Below are positions 41,062 to 51,690 of a stretch of DNA of 64,000 nt, in pieces. The DNA comes from Emiliania huxleyi CCMP1516. Its lineage: Eukaryota; Haptophyta; Isochrysidales; Noelaerhabdaceae. The first letter of the stretch is position 1; every line of letters begins with the position of its first letter. Position numbers and translations under genes: made by a program. The notes beneath the pieces are model-generated. The model was given only the letters and a program-made list of their open reading frames with translations, had not been told where the DNA came from and searched no databases. The stretch covers positions 128,231 through 192,230 of the forward strand of contig NW_005201412.1 of the NCBI RefSeq assembly GCF_000372725.1, given 5' to 3'.

Positions 41062-42415
41062 GCTGGGAAGAGGACCGCCGCAAGCGGCGTGGCGTGGAGC
41101 GGTTGTGCATCCCTCCGGGGGCCCCTCTGCGCCGGGGAGGCGTTGTTGGAGGCTAGGACGCAAGCGTCCGTCGCCCTTTTCAAACTCGGGGCCCACTCCG
41201 CTACGCTCCGACCCGAATTTGGAGGGCCTAAAAGTTTAAGGTGTTGCTGCGCAAAAGGGGTCGGACACCGGGCGCAGCTCATGCTAAGAGCTAGAAGAGG
41301 AGATAGAGAGAACAACCACCCTGTCCCGTTATTGCGTACACCAACACCACAAAACGCTCTCTCTCTCCTGTCCTCACTCAGGGGGGTCACAACTACCAAG
41401 TCCCTCGACTAGCTGCCACAGGGCGCAGCTGCCACAGGGCGCAGCTGGAGACGCTCCCCCTCAATCGGCATCCACCCCCACCCGCTCCAGCCCCACTTCT
41501 GCTGCCGAGAGAGCTGAATCGAAGCAAGCGAGCCATTGCATCTTGGCGTGCTCCTGGAGCGCGGCTTTCTGCTTGGCGGCCACGAGCACGGCGGAGTCGG
41601 CGTCGTAGCGCGCAATCGTTCCCGCTCATCGCCCATTCCTCCCACGTGACGTGTGTCGGCCGCGATTCGATGTCGCCACCTTCATCGCCAACGAGGACTC
41701 CCTCGACTGCAGGGGGGCTCCGGCGCGGGGAGGGACTCCGCCTGCTGCGCTGGCCGACTGCGCCCTCCTCCTCCATGGGCTCGATCCGATTCCGCAGCGG
41801 CGGTGCTGCGCGGGAGGCGGCCGTGCGCCGCGGGCACGTCAGCGGCTTCCCCTCAAGTGGGCGAAAGCACCGGACGTTCAGCTTTCAACTTTACGGATGT
41901 CTTGGCACCAGCTGAAGGCTTGCACGGCGCAGATCACATGGTTTCTGCACGGTATTCGGATTTTCAGTGTATGTAGCTCTTACGAACATACCCGTAGGTG
42001 AACTGCTGACAGGGTTTGCGATGAGGAGCGATCCGAACATGGTATTCGGGTGATTAGATCACTACCGCCGAAGCGCAAGCGCTTGGAGCAAGGGAACTGC
42101 CACGTATGGGTCCCAGACTAGCACCCCACCTCGCGGGCCGACGTTCTGGCCCAGCGAGGCTGCTGCGGAGCACTCGGGGCCGATGTTCTGGCCCAGCGAG
42201 GCCGCTGCGGGGCACCCGGCGGCTCGGTTCGCTCATCAGCGCAAACTCGGTCGAGCAGAAAGTAAGGTGTGTGTGCAAAGGCGGCGCGGCACGGTAATTT
42301 TGCTATTTGTTCGTGTGGGGGTATATTGCAGATTTGTCAATGGTACCGCGTCTGCGACGCGGGCGCCTTGCGTGCAGAGCCCTTAGCCACCCTTTATCTT
42401 GCGCGGTCAAAATCG
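41062..42415 (-). mobile_element. Helicase-bearing element remnant, copy B
   Basis: Matches copy A at both ends (41080-41410 and 42298-42415) and in 41770-41965. The helic-ase part is replaced by other sequence (41420-41760), which reads on the minus strand as IESRPTHVTWEEWAMSGN. A separate insert at about 41975-42297 contains a 45-nt tandem repeat (42143-42224). It looks broken. Confidence 0.55.
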
Positions 42416-43050
42416 AGCAAGGAAAAAAACGGGGAAAAATCGGGGTGGGGGCTGGGGGCGTGGGGGGGCTGGGCGACGCCGACGGCTATACTGGGCTGGG
42501 TTTTTAGGCATTGTGGGGTTGGCACTCCCATCGACCCTCATGACCTCCTGCGGTCTCTGAGATGGACACCAGTGGGTGTGGGACCACAGCCAGGATACAC
42601 TCGAAGGCTGGGTAAGCAGTAGAGGTCGATACTCGACGCGTACCACATGGTCTGTGTCGCTGTCGGCACGCTGTCAACAGGACGTCGAGCGACACCGGTG
42701 GCAGTGCCACCCAGGAGTGGTCGGGCGGTCTCCCGTCATGAAAGAGCCACAATGTGATCCGTATGATGATTCCTGACAACCGCCTCAGTCAACTTTTGTC
42801 ACAGTTCCCGCTCTGAGAGGAGCTGCGGGTCAGTTCGACAGCTGGAGCTGTGTCGCCGGCGTGCGGCGGCCTGCCTCCGGAGGTGCCTCTGAGGCGGACA
42901 TTTTTTGGTCACCGTGAGAGCGAACGCGTTCGAATTTTCACTCCGGAACTTCAACTCTGCACGCACACCGGCCAGGGCTACAATAGTGCCAGTGAGGCGG
43001 AGGCGCGAGTCGGAAGGCCGCGACCGTCAAGTGTTCCCTTCATTTTCCTA
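42416..43050. other. Accessory spacer, nothing recognised
   Basis: No gene; frames are short on both strands. Confidence 0.4.
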
Positions 43051-44379
43051 CTAGAGTGAGGCCCTTGACGGGCCCCGCCCCCAATGGGGCGGGGTTGAAT
43101 GGGCTAGCGCTGGCGTGGCGTTGACATGAGCACAAAGTTGCTAATGTGCGTAGACGAACAAACACAGAGTAGGGTTGAAATCGTCCACGTAAGGCTTAGG
43201 GAGTGCTTGGGGTGGCCTCAGGCATCCCCAAGGGAGTCGCAGCGGTGCCCCATAAGCAGCTTAGCGATTGTCGAACCTCGAAGCGCGTTCGTTTGAAGAA
43301 AGGCACACGGTACTATCGGGCCACCGGAGAGTCACCGGTAAACTTCGACACTTAGAGGGGTGAGAGCATGCATTATTGTGGCATATCATGTCACATAAGG
43401 TCGAGCTTGACCGCAGAAGCATCAAGAAGCGGATACTCCAACTCGACTGTGCCGGCAAACTGCCTCCTCACGCCGGCCGGCTGCCAGCAGCCGTCGCGGC
43501 CCGTGGCGTGCACCAGAGAGGGAGAGAGGTCGAGTCCGCATGGCTCAGGCCGGCCAGAAGGTGTGTGGCGACATCACCGTGGCAGGAGTGCGGAGAAGAT
43601 CTCGCCGAACGCGAGCAGCGGAAGGCCGAAGTGTGCCAGCGCAAGAGCCTCGCGAACGGGTGCAGAAGGAGCTCGCCGTGACACGATGCCGGGCGGTGGT
43701 GGTGCTCTGGCGGCTGTGCACAGTGGGAAAGGTCAGGCTGCAACAGTGTAGCACGATGGTAGTGCCCCGCTGCAGCCTGGCCTGACATGCACAGGGCGAA
43801 CAGAGACCTTGCTATCGCCTGGCGCTCGTCTGGGCAAACTTTGACCGCCGCCCGGCTCGCCACGAGCACGCAGCGACAAAATGATGACCGTGTCGAAGTT
43901 GAGGCTGGTCGAGAGGAAGAGGCTGCCGTGCGAGCCGGCAACTGGCTGGCTCGGCGTGAACGGCCGGCGGCGACTTTTTGCCGAAGAGCGTGCCTGCCGA
44001 AGAGCGAGTCTGACTCAAAGTGCACGGAGTGGGTGCCGCCGACCGTCGGGAAGAGTCCGATGGGTGCCAGGAGGATCCAGAGAGCGATGAAGGCGCAAAT
44101 TGCGCCGCCGAAAGCGGCGGTAGAGGCCAGGACGTGCGCGTGGGCCGGTCGGGCCACGTCCCGGGGCGAGCGATCGAGGGCCGCGGGGCTCGCCCCGCCG
44201 GCCGAGCGGTGCGAACGGCCGGTCGCCCGCTTCGGGTTGGACCCGCCGGGCGGTCCGGCGGCGGATGGCACGGCCGGGCGGGCCCCGGGAGGCAGGCGGG
44301 GCCGCGACAGGCGGCAGGGCAGAAAATCCCATTTCGGAGAGTGGTTGGACAGACCCGGTTGCTACTTTCAATGATAGGA
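43051..44379. repeat. 1,329-bp tandem duplication, unit 1
   Basis: Unit 1 begins CTAGAGTGAGGCCCTTGACG and repeats as unit 2 from 44380 with about ten single-base differences over most of its length, roughly 99% identical by eye. Near the start is a small palindrome, CCCCGCCCCCAATGGGGCGGGG. Both units carry overlapping ORFs on both strands. A plus ORF starts at ATG 43368 (127 codons) and another at 43787 (195 codons). A minus frame of ~267 codons has a hydrophobic stretch (GAICAFIALWILLAPIGLF) but no ATG at its head. None is convincing. Recent duplication; nature unknown. Confidence 0.85.
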
Positions 44380-45709
44380 CTAGAGTGAGGCCCTTGACGG
44401 GCCCCGCCCCCAATGGGGCGGGGTTGAATGGGCTAGCGCTGGCGTGGCGTTGACATGAGCACAAAGTTGCTAATGTGCGTAGACGAACAAACACAGAGTA
44501 GGGTTGAAATCGTCCACGTAAGGCTTAGGGAGTGCTTGGGGTGGCCTCAGGCATCCCCAAGGGAGTCGCAGCGGTGCCCCATAAGCAGCTTAGCGATTGT
44601 CGAACCTCGAAGCGCGTTCGTTTGAAGAAAGGCACACGGTACTATCGGGCCACCGGAGAGTCACCGGTAAACTTCGACACTTTGAGGGGTGAGAGCATGC
44701 ATTATTGTGGCATATCATGTCACATAAGGTCGAGCTTGACCGCAGAAGCATCAAGAAGCGGATACTCCAGCTCGACTGTGCCGGCAAACTGCCTCCTCAC
44801 GCCGGCCGGCTGCCAGCAGCCGTCGCGGCCCGTGGCGTGCTCCAGAGAGGGAGAGAGGTCGAGTCCGCATGGCTCAGGCCGGCCAGAAGGTGTGTGGCGA
44901 CGGCACCGTGGCAGGAGTGCGGAGAAGAGCTCGCCGAACGCGAGCAGCGGAAGGCCGAAGTGTGCCAGCGCAAGAGCCTCGCGAACGGGTGCAGAAGGAG
45001 CTCGCCGTGACACGATGCCGGGCGGTGGTGGTGCTCTGGCGGCTGTGCACAGTGGGAAAGGTCAGGCTGCAACAGCGTAGCACGATGGTAGTGCCCCGCT
45101 GCAGCCTGGCCTGACATGCACAGGGCGAACAGAGACCTTGCTATCGCCTGGCGCTCGTCTGGGCAAACTTTGACCGCCGCCCGGCTCGCCACGAGCACGC
45201 AGCGACAAAATGATGACCGTGTCGAAGTTGAGGCTGGTCGAGAGGAAGAGGCTGCCGTGCGAGCCGGCAACTGGCTGGCTCGGCGTGAACGGCCGGCGGC
45301 GACTTTTTGCCGAAGAGCGTGCCTGCCGAAGAGCGAGTCTGACTCAAAGTGCACGGAGTGGGTGCCTCCGACCGTCGGGAAGAGTCCGATGGGTGCCAGG
45401 AGGATCCAGAGAGCGATGAAGGCGCAAATTGCGCCGCCGAAAGCGGCGGTAGAGGCCAGGACGTGCGCGTGGGCCGGTCGGGCCACGTCCCGGGGCGAGC
45501 GATCGAGGGCCGCGGGGCTCGCCCCGCCGGCCGAGCGGTGCGAACGGCCGGTCGCCCGCTTCGGGTTGGACCCGCCGGGCGGTCCGGCGGCGGATGGCAC
45601 GGCCGGGCGGGCCCCGGGAGGCAGGCGGGGCCGCGACAGGCGGTAGGGCAGAAAATCCCATTCGGAGAGCGTGTGGTCCGACCCGTCTGCTTCTTTCAAT
45701 GATAGGGAC
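44380..45709. repeat. 1,329-bp tandem duplication, unit 2
   Basis: Second unit. It diverges from unit 1 only over the last ~50 bases and ends TTCTTTCAATGATAGGGAC (45691-45709). The same 19 bases recur at 48043-48061, and a shortened form ends unit 1 (44364-44380). Confidence 0.85.
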
Positions 45710-45723
45710 TATCCCTCGAGACC

Positions 45724-46473
45724 ATGCTCCTCGGCAACCAACCCGTCCCCGCACCCTCCAACGAGGTCAGCATCGTCGGCGAGGTCACCAACGGCATCAT
45801 CATCGCCGCGAAAGCTGCCGTAAACACGCTCTTTTTGTCGCAGCGGCGCGGCGCGCTGATGGCTCTCCAGATAAAGAACCTGAAGAAGGCTGCGCTGGCG
45901 TACCTTGTGTGGGACCTACGCGGCGAGCTGGCGGGCGCGCGACTCGAGCAGGCGGTCGTGTACGGCAAGAGGCTCGAGACGCACGCGAGCGGCGTGGACA
46001 AGGAGTTGGGCAAGTGCAAGCGGCGGCAGGCGGGCGCGGAGGCGCTTCTCGCTGTCGTTCCAGAAACGTTGCAGGACGTGCCCACGCCAGAGGAGCCCGC
46101 GGTCGAGGAGGAGCCGGCGGTCGAGGACCTGCCGGCCAGCGACTCCCGTCCCGACGACGCGTCTTCGGACAGCGATCGGGAAAGCGTCTTCGAACGTCGG
46201 GTGACCCGTCGGATGATCGACGCGGGCCTGAACGAGGCGCAATTCGATGATATGCGGAACGTTTACGGGATTCAGCTCGCCCACGAGGACAAGTGCCACG
46301 AGTGTGCCAAGCTGCAGGCTCGGGCAGTGAAACTGTATGATATGCTCCTCCCGTACCTCGAGCGCGACTGGGTGCCACTGGAGGAGGCATTCCAGCGGCT
46401 CGACCTTATAGCTGCTCGGGAGCGCTCGGGTACCCTGGGTCGTGGGTATGATAGTGACACAACATATGTGTGA
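45724..46473 (+). CDS. Acidic 249-residue protein, unknown
   Basis: Clean ATG-to-stop ORF directly after the tandem duplication. The N-terminal half is helical (EVTNGIIIAAKAAVNTLFLS, LQIKNLKKAALAYLVWDLRG). The middle is acidic (EEPAVEEEPAVEDLP, DDASSDSDRE). The C-terminal half contains RRMIDAGLNEAQFDDMRNVY, then DKCHECAKLQARAVKLYDML. No family recognised. Codon use is like the host genes, unlike most ORFs in this accessory stretch, so it is probably real. Its start lies 14 bases after the 19-nt motif that ends unit 2, so it may belong to the same mobile or duplicated unit. Confidence 0.55.
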   Translation: MLLGNQPVPAPSNEVSIVGEVTNGIIIAAKAAVNTLFLSQRRGALMALQIKNLKKAALAYLVWDLRGELAGARLEQAVVYGKRLETHASGVDKELGKCKRRQAGAEALLAVVPETLQDVPTPEEPAVEEEPAVEDLPASDSRPDDASSDSDRESVFERRVTRRMIDAGLNEAQFDDMRNVYGIQLAHEDKCHECAKLQARAVKLYDMLLPYLERDWVPLEEAFQRLDLIAARERSGTLGRGYDSDTTYV

Positions 46474-46597
46474 TACACTACCAAAACAGGGCCGCGGGGG
46501 GGCGTTGGGGGCCGCTGGAGGGCCGCTAGACCCTTCCCGGGCCCCTCCGGGTGGGTCCGGGTGCACCCGGACATCTCTGCTGTGTTAGGATCATCAG

Positions 46598-46845
46598 AGG
46601 TGTCGAGCGGTGTCGAGCGGTGTCGAGCGGTGTCGAGGGGTGTCGAGCGGTGTCGAGGGGTGTCGAGGGGTGTCGAGGTGTCGAGTTTGGCACCTTGACA
46701 CGGTCGAGCATGGTTTCAGCCTAGGGGGTGTCGAGGGGTGTCGAGGGGTGTCGAGGGGTGTCGAGTTGGTCGAGTTGGCATGGGGTGTCGAGGTGTCGAG
46801 TTGGTGTCGAGTTGGTGTCGAGGTTTGGTGTCGAGGTGTCGAGGC
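46598..46845. repeat. Minisatellite of GTGTCGAGNG 10-mers
   Basis: About twenty or more copies of a 10-nt unit, interrupted near 46683-46727. The unit length matches that of many intron fillers in this window. Confidence 0.9.
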
Positions 46846-48119
46846 CAGGGCTCAGGGTCGGCGTTGAACGCGGCCGCATCTGCGTACGGCTTGCCCGGCC
46901 CGATTTCCTCCTCGTGTGGTTCGGCCCGCAGCTTCTTGGGCAGAGCGCGGCGGCACGTGGACGGTCGAGGCGCCGGCCCCGGCCATGCGGCGGCTCGATC
47001 CACCTTGCGATCGACTTTGGCAAAGCGATTGCAGCACGGCCAAGAAGAAAACTCGAAGAAGAAGAAAATGCGTGTACTAACTCATCTGCAGAACCTCGGC
47101 GCACGAGCAGCATGTTCCACACTTGCAGCGTCACACCCAAGACCAAGAGACAACAAACTATCTCTCTCTCCCAAGAGGGAGGATCTACGCCACAAACACA
47201 CATACTCGACACAGACCCTCTCTCTGACTGTCGACGGGCGCCAACCCGACACCACTACCCGGCGCCAGGCGCCGGCAGTGATAGTCGCCACTCACGCGAC
47301 GCAGCTTTCCTCGCGGCACGTGATGCAGTGGTGTGGCGCTGTCGGTGGCAGCACGTGACTGGTGCGCTTGGCGCCTGGACGCAGCGCGACGGCCGTGTGC
47401 GCTGACGAGCGCCAGCGGCGCATTGCCAGCACGATCACGACGCACCGTGGAGTGAGCTTGGGCCGGGCCGAAAGCGGGGAATGTGTGGGAGTGAGGCGTG
47501 TGGGCCCACCGAGAGGCGCCGCACCGCGGCTTCAAAGGGACATGCGCCAGCGAGGGAACTGGAGCGAGGGAACTGGAGCGCACCGCTCGCCACAAAGCGC
47601 AGCCCGGCGCGCCGACACAGCGAGAAGGCGCGCGCCGCCGACCAGCGGCGCCTCGCAACAGTACATTCCGCCCACGGGCAGCAGAACGCTGGGTAGTCCT
47701 GAATCAGAGTCTGATTGCATCTCCGACGCGTGGCTCAGACGCGTGCGCGACGCCGCTGGGTCCGTCCGTGCGCCTGGGAGTGTGTGGACCGGCAGGTGAA
47801 GCTGTGGCGGCTGGCTCACCGGCGACTCGCTCGACGCTCGCAGCACCCGGCACCGAGGAAACGGCGCAGCCGGTTCGCATCGCAAGCCACCGCTCAGGCC
47901 TGCTGGCAGGCTGCTGCGGACCCTGCGGCATCCGCCGGCCAAGCGTGGAGCCGCCAGGGGGGCCAGGGGCCGACCAAAACGATCGTGCCTGGGCAAATTT
48001 TCGGGGCGGACAGAAATCGCGGGAGATGGCTCTCCTTCTTAGTTCTTTCAATGATAGGGACAATCGCTGTGAACCCAGCCACGTATAGCAACACACCCCT
48101 GTTCCTTCCAGTGAAATGT

Positions 48120-48154
48120 AATCCCTGTGTGGTGGCGGCGTGCCGTCCTCCCAT
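48120..48154 (+). repeat. 35-nt dispersed motif, copy 2
   Basis: Matches 38921-38955 with one mismatch. Confidence 0.7.
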
Positions 48155-49536
48155 CTCCCTCTTTTGGGTTGTATGAAATCATAGTTATGTTAGGGGCAAA
48201 CACTGAAAACGTAACTTGATCGGGGCGCGGTTTTTTTTGGACTAGACTGCTCGGGGGAGGTGGGCGAGTGATTGGGTAGCTTTGGGGCCACCGAAAATAA
48301 TGAGAACCGCCCCCTATATCTCGCCAAATCTCGATTTTTCGCGGGAATGGGCGCTTCTCAGCCCCGCGCGAGCTACAGTGACTCCCCAGGGCTTGTCCCG
48401 TGGCCCAAAGTGGTACCCCGAGCTCCGCCACGAGCGTGGGCAATCAGGAGACACCCACAGTCACGGCGGGCGAGGAGTTGGGTGACGGCCAACTGTCGAT
48501 TACGGCGCCTCTGGAGCCTCCTGTATCGTCGGTTCGGCTCGAAGATCGTGCCGCATCCGCATGTAAACCACCTCCGCGCCCCCGCTGGCACATGTCCGCA
48601 TTGCCCGAGCCTGGGAGAAGTTCCCAGTGCCCGGAGGCTGCACAGGTCCGCGAAACGCTGGCGCTGCAGCTCCCGGCGCGCACCCCAGATTCGCGAGGAA
48701 AACAGCCGAAAACGGGTCGCGCCGCGATCGACCCTCAGCGAGCCCAGGCGAGCCTGGTAATCCCACCCGGTGGTAAGCGCACGTCCTCCGCGTAATCTAG
48801 CGCGCTGTGCAGCCCGCCAGTGCATGGCGCCGACCTGGGCCGCGACTGGTCGATCTCGCCGCGATCTCGCCATCCAATTCTCGGTCAGGTGTAGTGGATC
48901 ACCTTAAAATCCTGGATTAATTCCTGAGCCCACCTGGCCCCACCAGACGGGTAGCACGAGGCGCCCGGGCCACTTTTTAGCGCCTCCCGAGCCTCCCGGC
49001 GCCTCCTGTGGCCTCCTGAACCCTCTCCCCCTCAGCCTCTCTCGGCGACGTGGGGAGCGGCTGCCGTCCACGGCTCGCACCGGCTCTTCCAGCGGCTCCA
49101 CGCTTGCCGCCTGTGACGCCCGCGCCACGCACTGCCACGCGGCCGCTCGAGAGAGCGGTCGACGCCCATACTGCTGGGCGTGGCGCTCTATCGGTCGACG
49201 CTTCGGCGTCGCTGCTTGGTTGGGGACCCGTGCCTCGACGCGGCGGCGCGGCCGAGTACGGCTCGGTGGCACAGCGCGTCGCCACGGATAAGATGCGGCC
49301 ACAAGCGGCTGGGGAAGCTCCAAGAATGTTTCGTTCTACTTGCAGGAGAGGTCCAAGCAATTCGAGTGACTGCATGGCTCTTCGCGTCGAGGGATGCGTC
49401 CAAGATCGGATTGGCTTTTTTGAAAGCGCCGTGTCTTGCGGCATATTCCGGGTCATCGATCCACGTGATGTGACAAACTAGCCGCTAGTAATGAATATGG
49501 GAATGTCATCTAGTTCAGGCAACCCGAGCGACAACT

Positions 49537-51208
49537 TCACGCGCTTGGCGTGTGTGTCGTGTGTGCCTGCTGCTCAAGCGGATCATATATCCTATCCCCT
49601 CCGTTTTGTGGTAACGCGGATATGAGCATATACACAACACACATACCACGGTCCGTCTGCATCCTCGGCCATCTACCGCCGTGCCGCATCACCCTATGTC
49701 GCCGCGCGGCGGCCGCCGACGCGTCGGCGCTCGCCTGCAGCTCGGTGTACGAAGGCGCCGCCTCGGGCTCCTCCCGCGTGCGGTGCAGCGCCGAGAGCAC
49801 CTTCAGGAGCGAGGCGACGGGCACCGCCGCGGCGATGTGCCGGTGTAGCGTGTGGGAGCCGTTGGCCGGGTTGTACGACGGGCCCGAGATGCCCTTGGAC
49901 TTGGCGAGGCAGTTCTTCAGATAGTTCGAGAGCGCGGTCTGCCCGACGTCGTGGTCGATGACCTCGAGCTGCACCAGCGTGCGCGTGGTGTGGGCGAGCG
50001 GCTCCGCCGCCCGAGCGGCGGCTTGACTGAGCAAGGACGGGACGAGGCCCTTGGCGAGAGCCAAGTTACGCCACTGCGGATCGTCGGTCGGAGGCTGCCA
50101 TCGCTCGCGCAACTGCGCACAACACGCACACACGGCTCAGGCAGCAAGGCCGAGATAGAGCCGAGATATAGCCGAGATACAGCCGAGATATAGCCGAGGT
50201 GTAGCAGCCGCGGCGGCGGCTCAGGGGGCGGTGGGAGAGCAGGGCGGGCGCCTGCTCGTAGCGGCTCGACTGCAGCAGCACGACGTTCATCCACTGGTCG
50301 ACGAGCGTCGGGACGGCGACCCACGAGCCGTCCGCGCCGCGGCCATGTAGCAGCACGAGCAGCGCCCATGCGTGCACCTCCGCCTCGCTGGGCAACGCCT
50401 TGCCCGAGGCGCACAAGATCGAGTTCCTGCGGCGCGCGCGCGGCAAGAGCTCGCCAAGGCGGGGCGAGCGCGGCCACGGCGAGGGCGGGCACGCACCGCT
50501 TCGATTCGGGCGCCCCGCGCTGCAGCGCCGCGCGCCGCTCAAGCTCGGCCTGCACGTTATGGAGGATCTACTGGAGCTCCTCGGTCGTGACATCTGCGGC
50601 ACACACGCGCAAACCTGAGACCCCCACGGGCCCGGCGGCGGCGCGGCGAGCGGGGCGCGCGCAGGGGCACACACGGGCGTCGCAAACGCGCGGGCGCAGC
50701 GCGCCTGGAGCACCAGGAAGGGTGCCACCGCCGGCGCCGTGCTCCGCGTGATCACCTGCACGCACAGGCATCGCAGATCGTCAATGTCCCGCTGTGTCCC
50801 GAGCTTGGGGCTCGCGCTCCGGCGCCACGGGCTCGACGCGAGGACTCTGGAGAGAATGTCAGAGTGAGAGTGGATGAGGTTGGAGTGGAGGCGGCAATCG
50901 CCGTGCGGGCGCGCCGGGGGCTGCAGACTCCTCCAAAGCAGCGGGACGGGGCGCGCGCGCGACCGCGGGCCGGATTTTGCGGGGGAACTCGGGGGGAGGG
51001 CGCCCCGGACACGCCCTGCACGCGGCGCGGGCTGGCGCTCACCAGGAGCGGCAGCATTTGCGGTTTTCGACTTTGGTTTTTCTTTGCACGCCATCATTCT
51101 TTTCCCTTTCAGCGGCCTCACTTGTCGCATTTGCGAGGAAAGCAAGCGCGAGCGCTGCGGCGCCGGAGTCTTTCGGTCACCATTCTGGACCATCTTAATA
51201 TTTTTCAA
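49537..51208 (-). CDS. Unknown multi-exon protein, mostly helical
   Basis: Coherent protein text runs through several minus-strand exons: RDIDDLRCLCVQVITRSTAP with FLVLQARCARAF (about 50830-50680); VQAELERRAALQRG with CVPALAVAALA (about 50560-50440); SEAEVHAWALLVLLHGRGAD with PTLVDQWMNVVLLQSSRYEQ (about 50400-50218); and from 50112 LRERWQPPTDDPQWRNLALA, LVQLEVIDHDVGQTALSNYL, YNPANGSHTLHRHIAAAVPV. Exon ends are approximate. The amphipathic helices suggest a solenoid or scaffold protein; I do not recognise it. The C-terminal frame runs to 49537 and its last 40 residues look less convincing. SufD lies upstream on the same strand. Confidence 0.5.
50113..50217 (-). repeat. Intron with 11-mer satellite (unknown gene)
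   Basis: CCGAGATATAG-type 11-mers, five copies at about 50148-50202. CGGCTCAGG occurs on both sides. Exact splice points are uncertain. Confidence 0.65.
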
Positions 51209-51690
51209 TGATTTTTGCAGGGTCTGAAAGCTGAGACTCAGCTCTTCACGCTCGGTATGAAAGCAAGGTCCGTCCGGGGGGTCCCATTTTTCAGTATTTC
51301 CCCCTAGTTATGTGTTTTCTTTCTTTCTTTTTTACGAGGTGACAGGCGTACGCGAGAGTGTGCGCTGCATCCTGCAAGCAAGAGAGCAAGAGAAGAACAG
51401 CTCGCTCGCCCACGCGCGCCGCGCGCGTCTGCAGCGCGCCGCGAGCGCGCCACACCACCACGCCGCACGCCGACGACGATCCACCAATCTCCCGCCGCTG
51501 GCCTCTGCGCTCTGGCCTGGTGCGACTAGACCCAGCGGAGGCCCCGCACGCTCACCCGCCGCCATCGCCCGAGCGGGGGGGGGGGGGGGGGGACCCGCCG
51601 TGTTTCCTCCTTTTTCCGCCCCCCGCCCTCCCAGCTCCCCGCCCTCCGGGATCTACTCCGACTAACGTGGTGCCCTGCCGGCCCGCCGGC
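51209..51690. other. Intergenic with poly-G run
   Basis: Spacer between SufD and the unknown gene, both on the minus strand. A G run lies near 51577-51592. TGTGTTTTCTTTCTTTCTTT near 51310 also occurs near 38972. Confidence 0.4.

Larger units (their letters stand above)
46474..49536. other. Accessory region with minisatellite, no supported gene
   Basis: Besides the GTGTCGAGGG minisatellite it holds the 19-nt motif copy at 48043-48061 and the 35-nt motif copy at 48120-48154. Several ORFs of 100-230 codons overlap on both strands; none shows domain-like sequence. They are Arg/Pro/Ala-rich as expected from GC-rich non-coding DNA. Confidence 0.45.

Noticed and set aside
46598-47405. Plus-strand ORFs rich in Gly/Val/Glu/Cys
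   Set aside because: Translations of the GTGTCGAGGG minisatellite.
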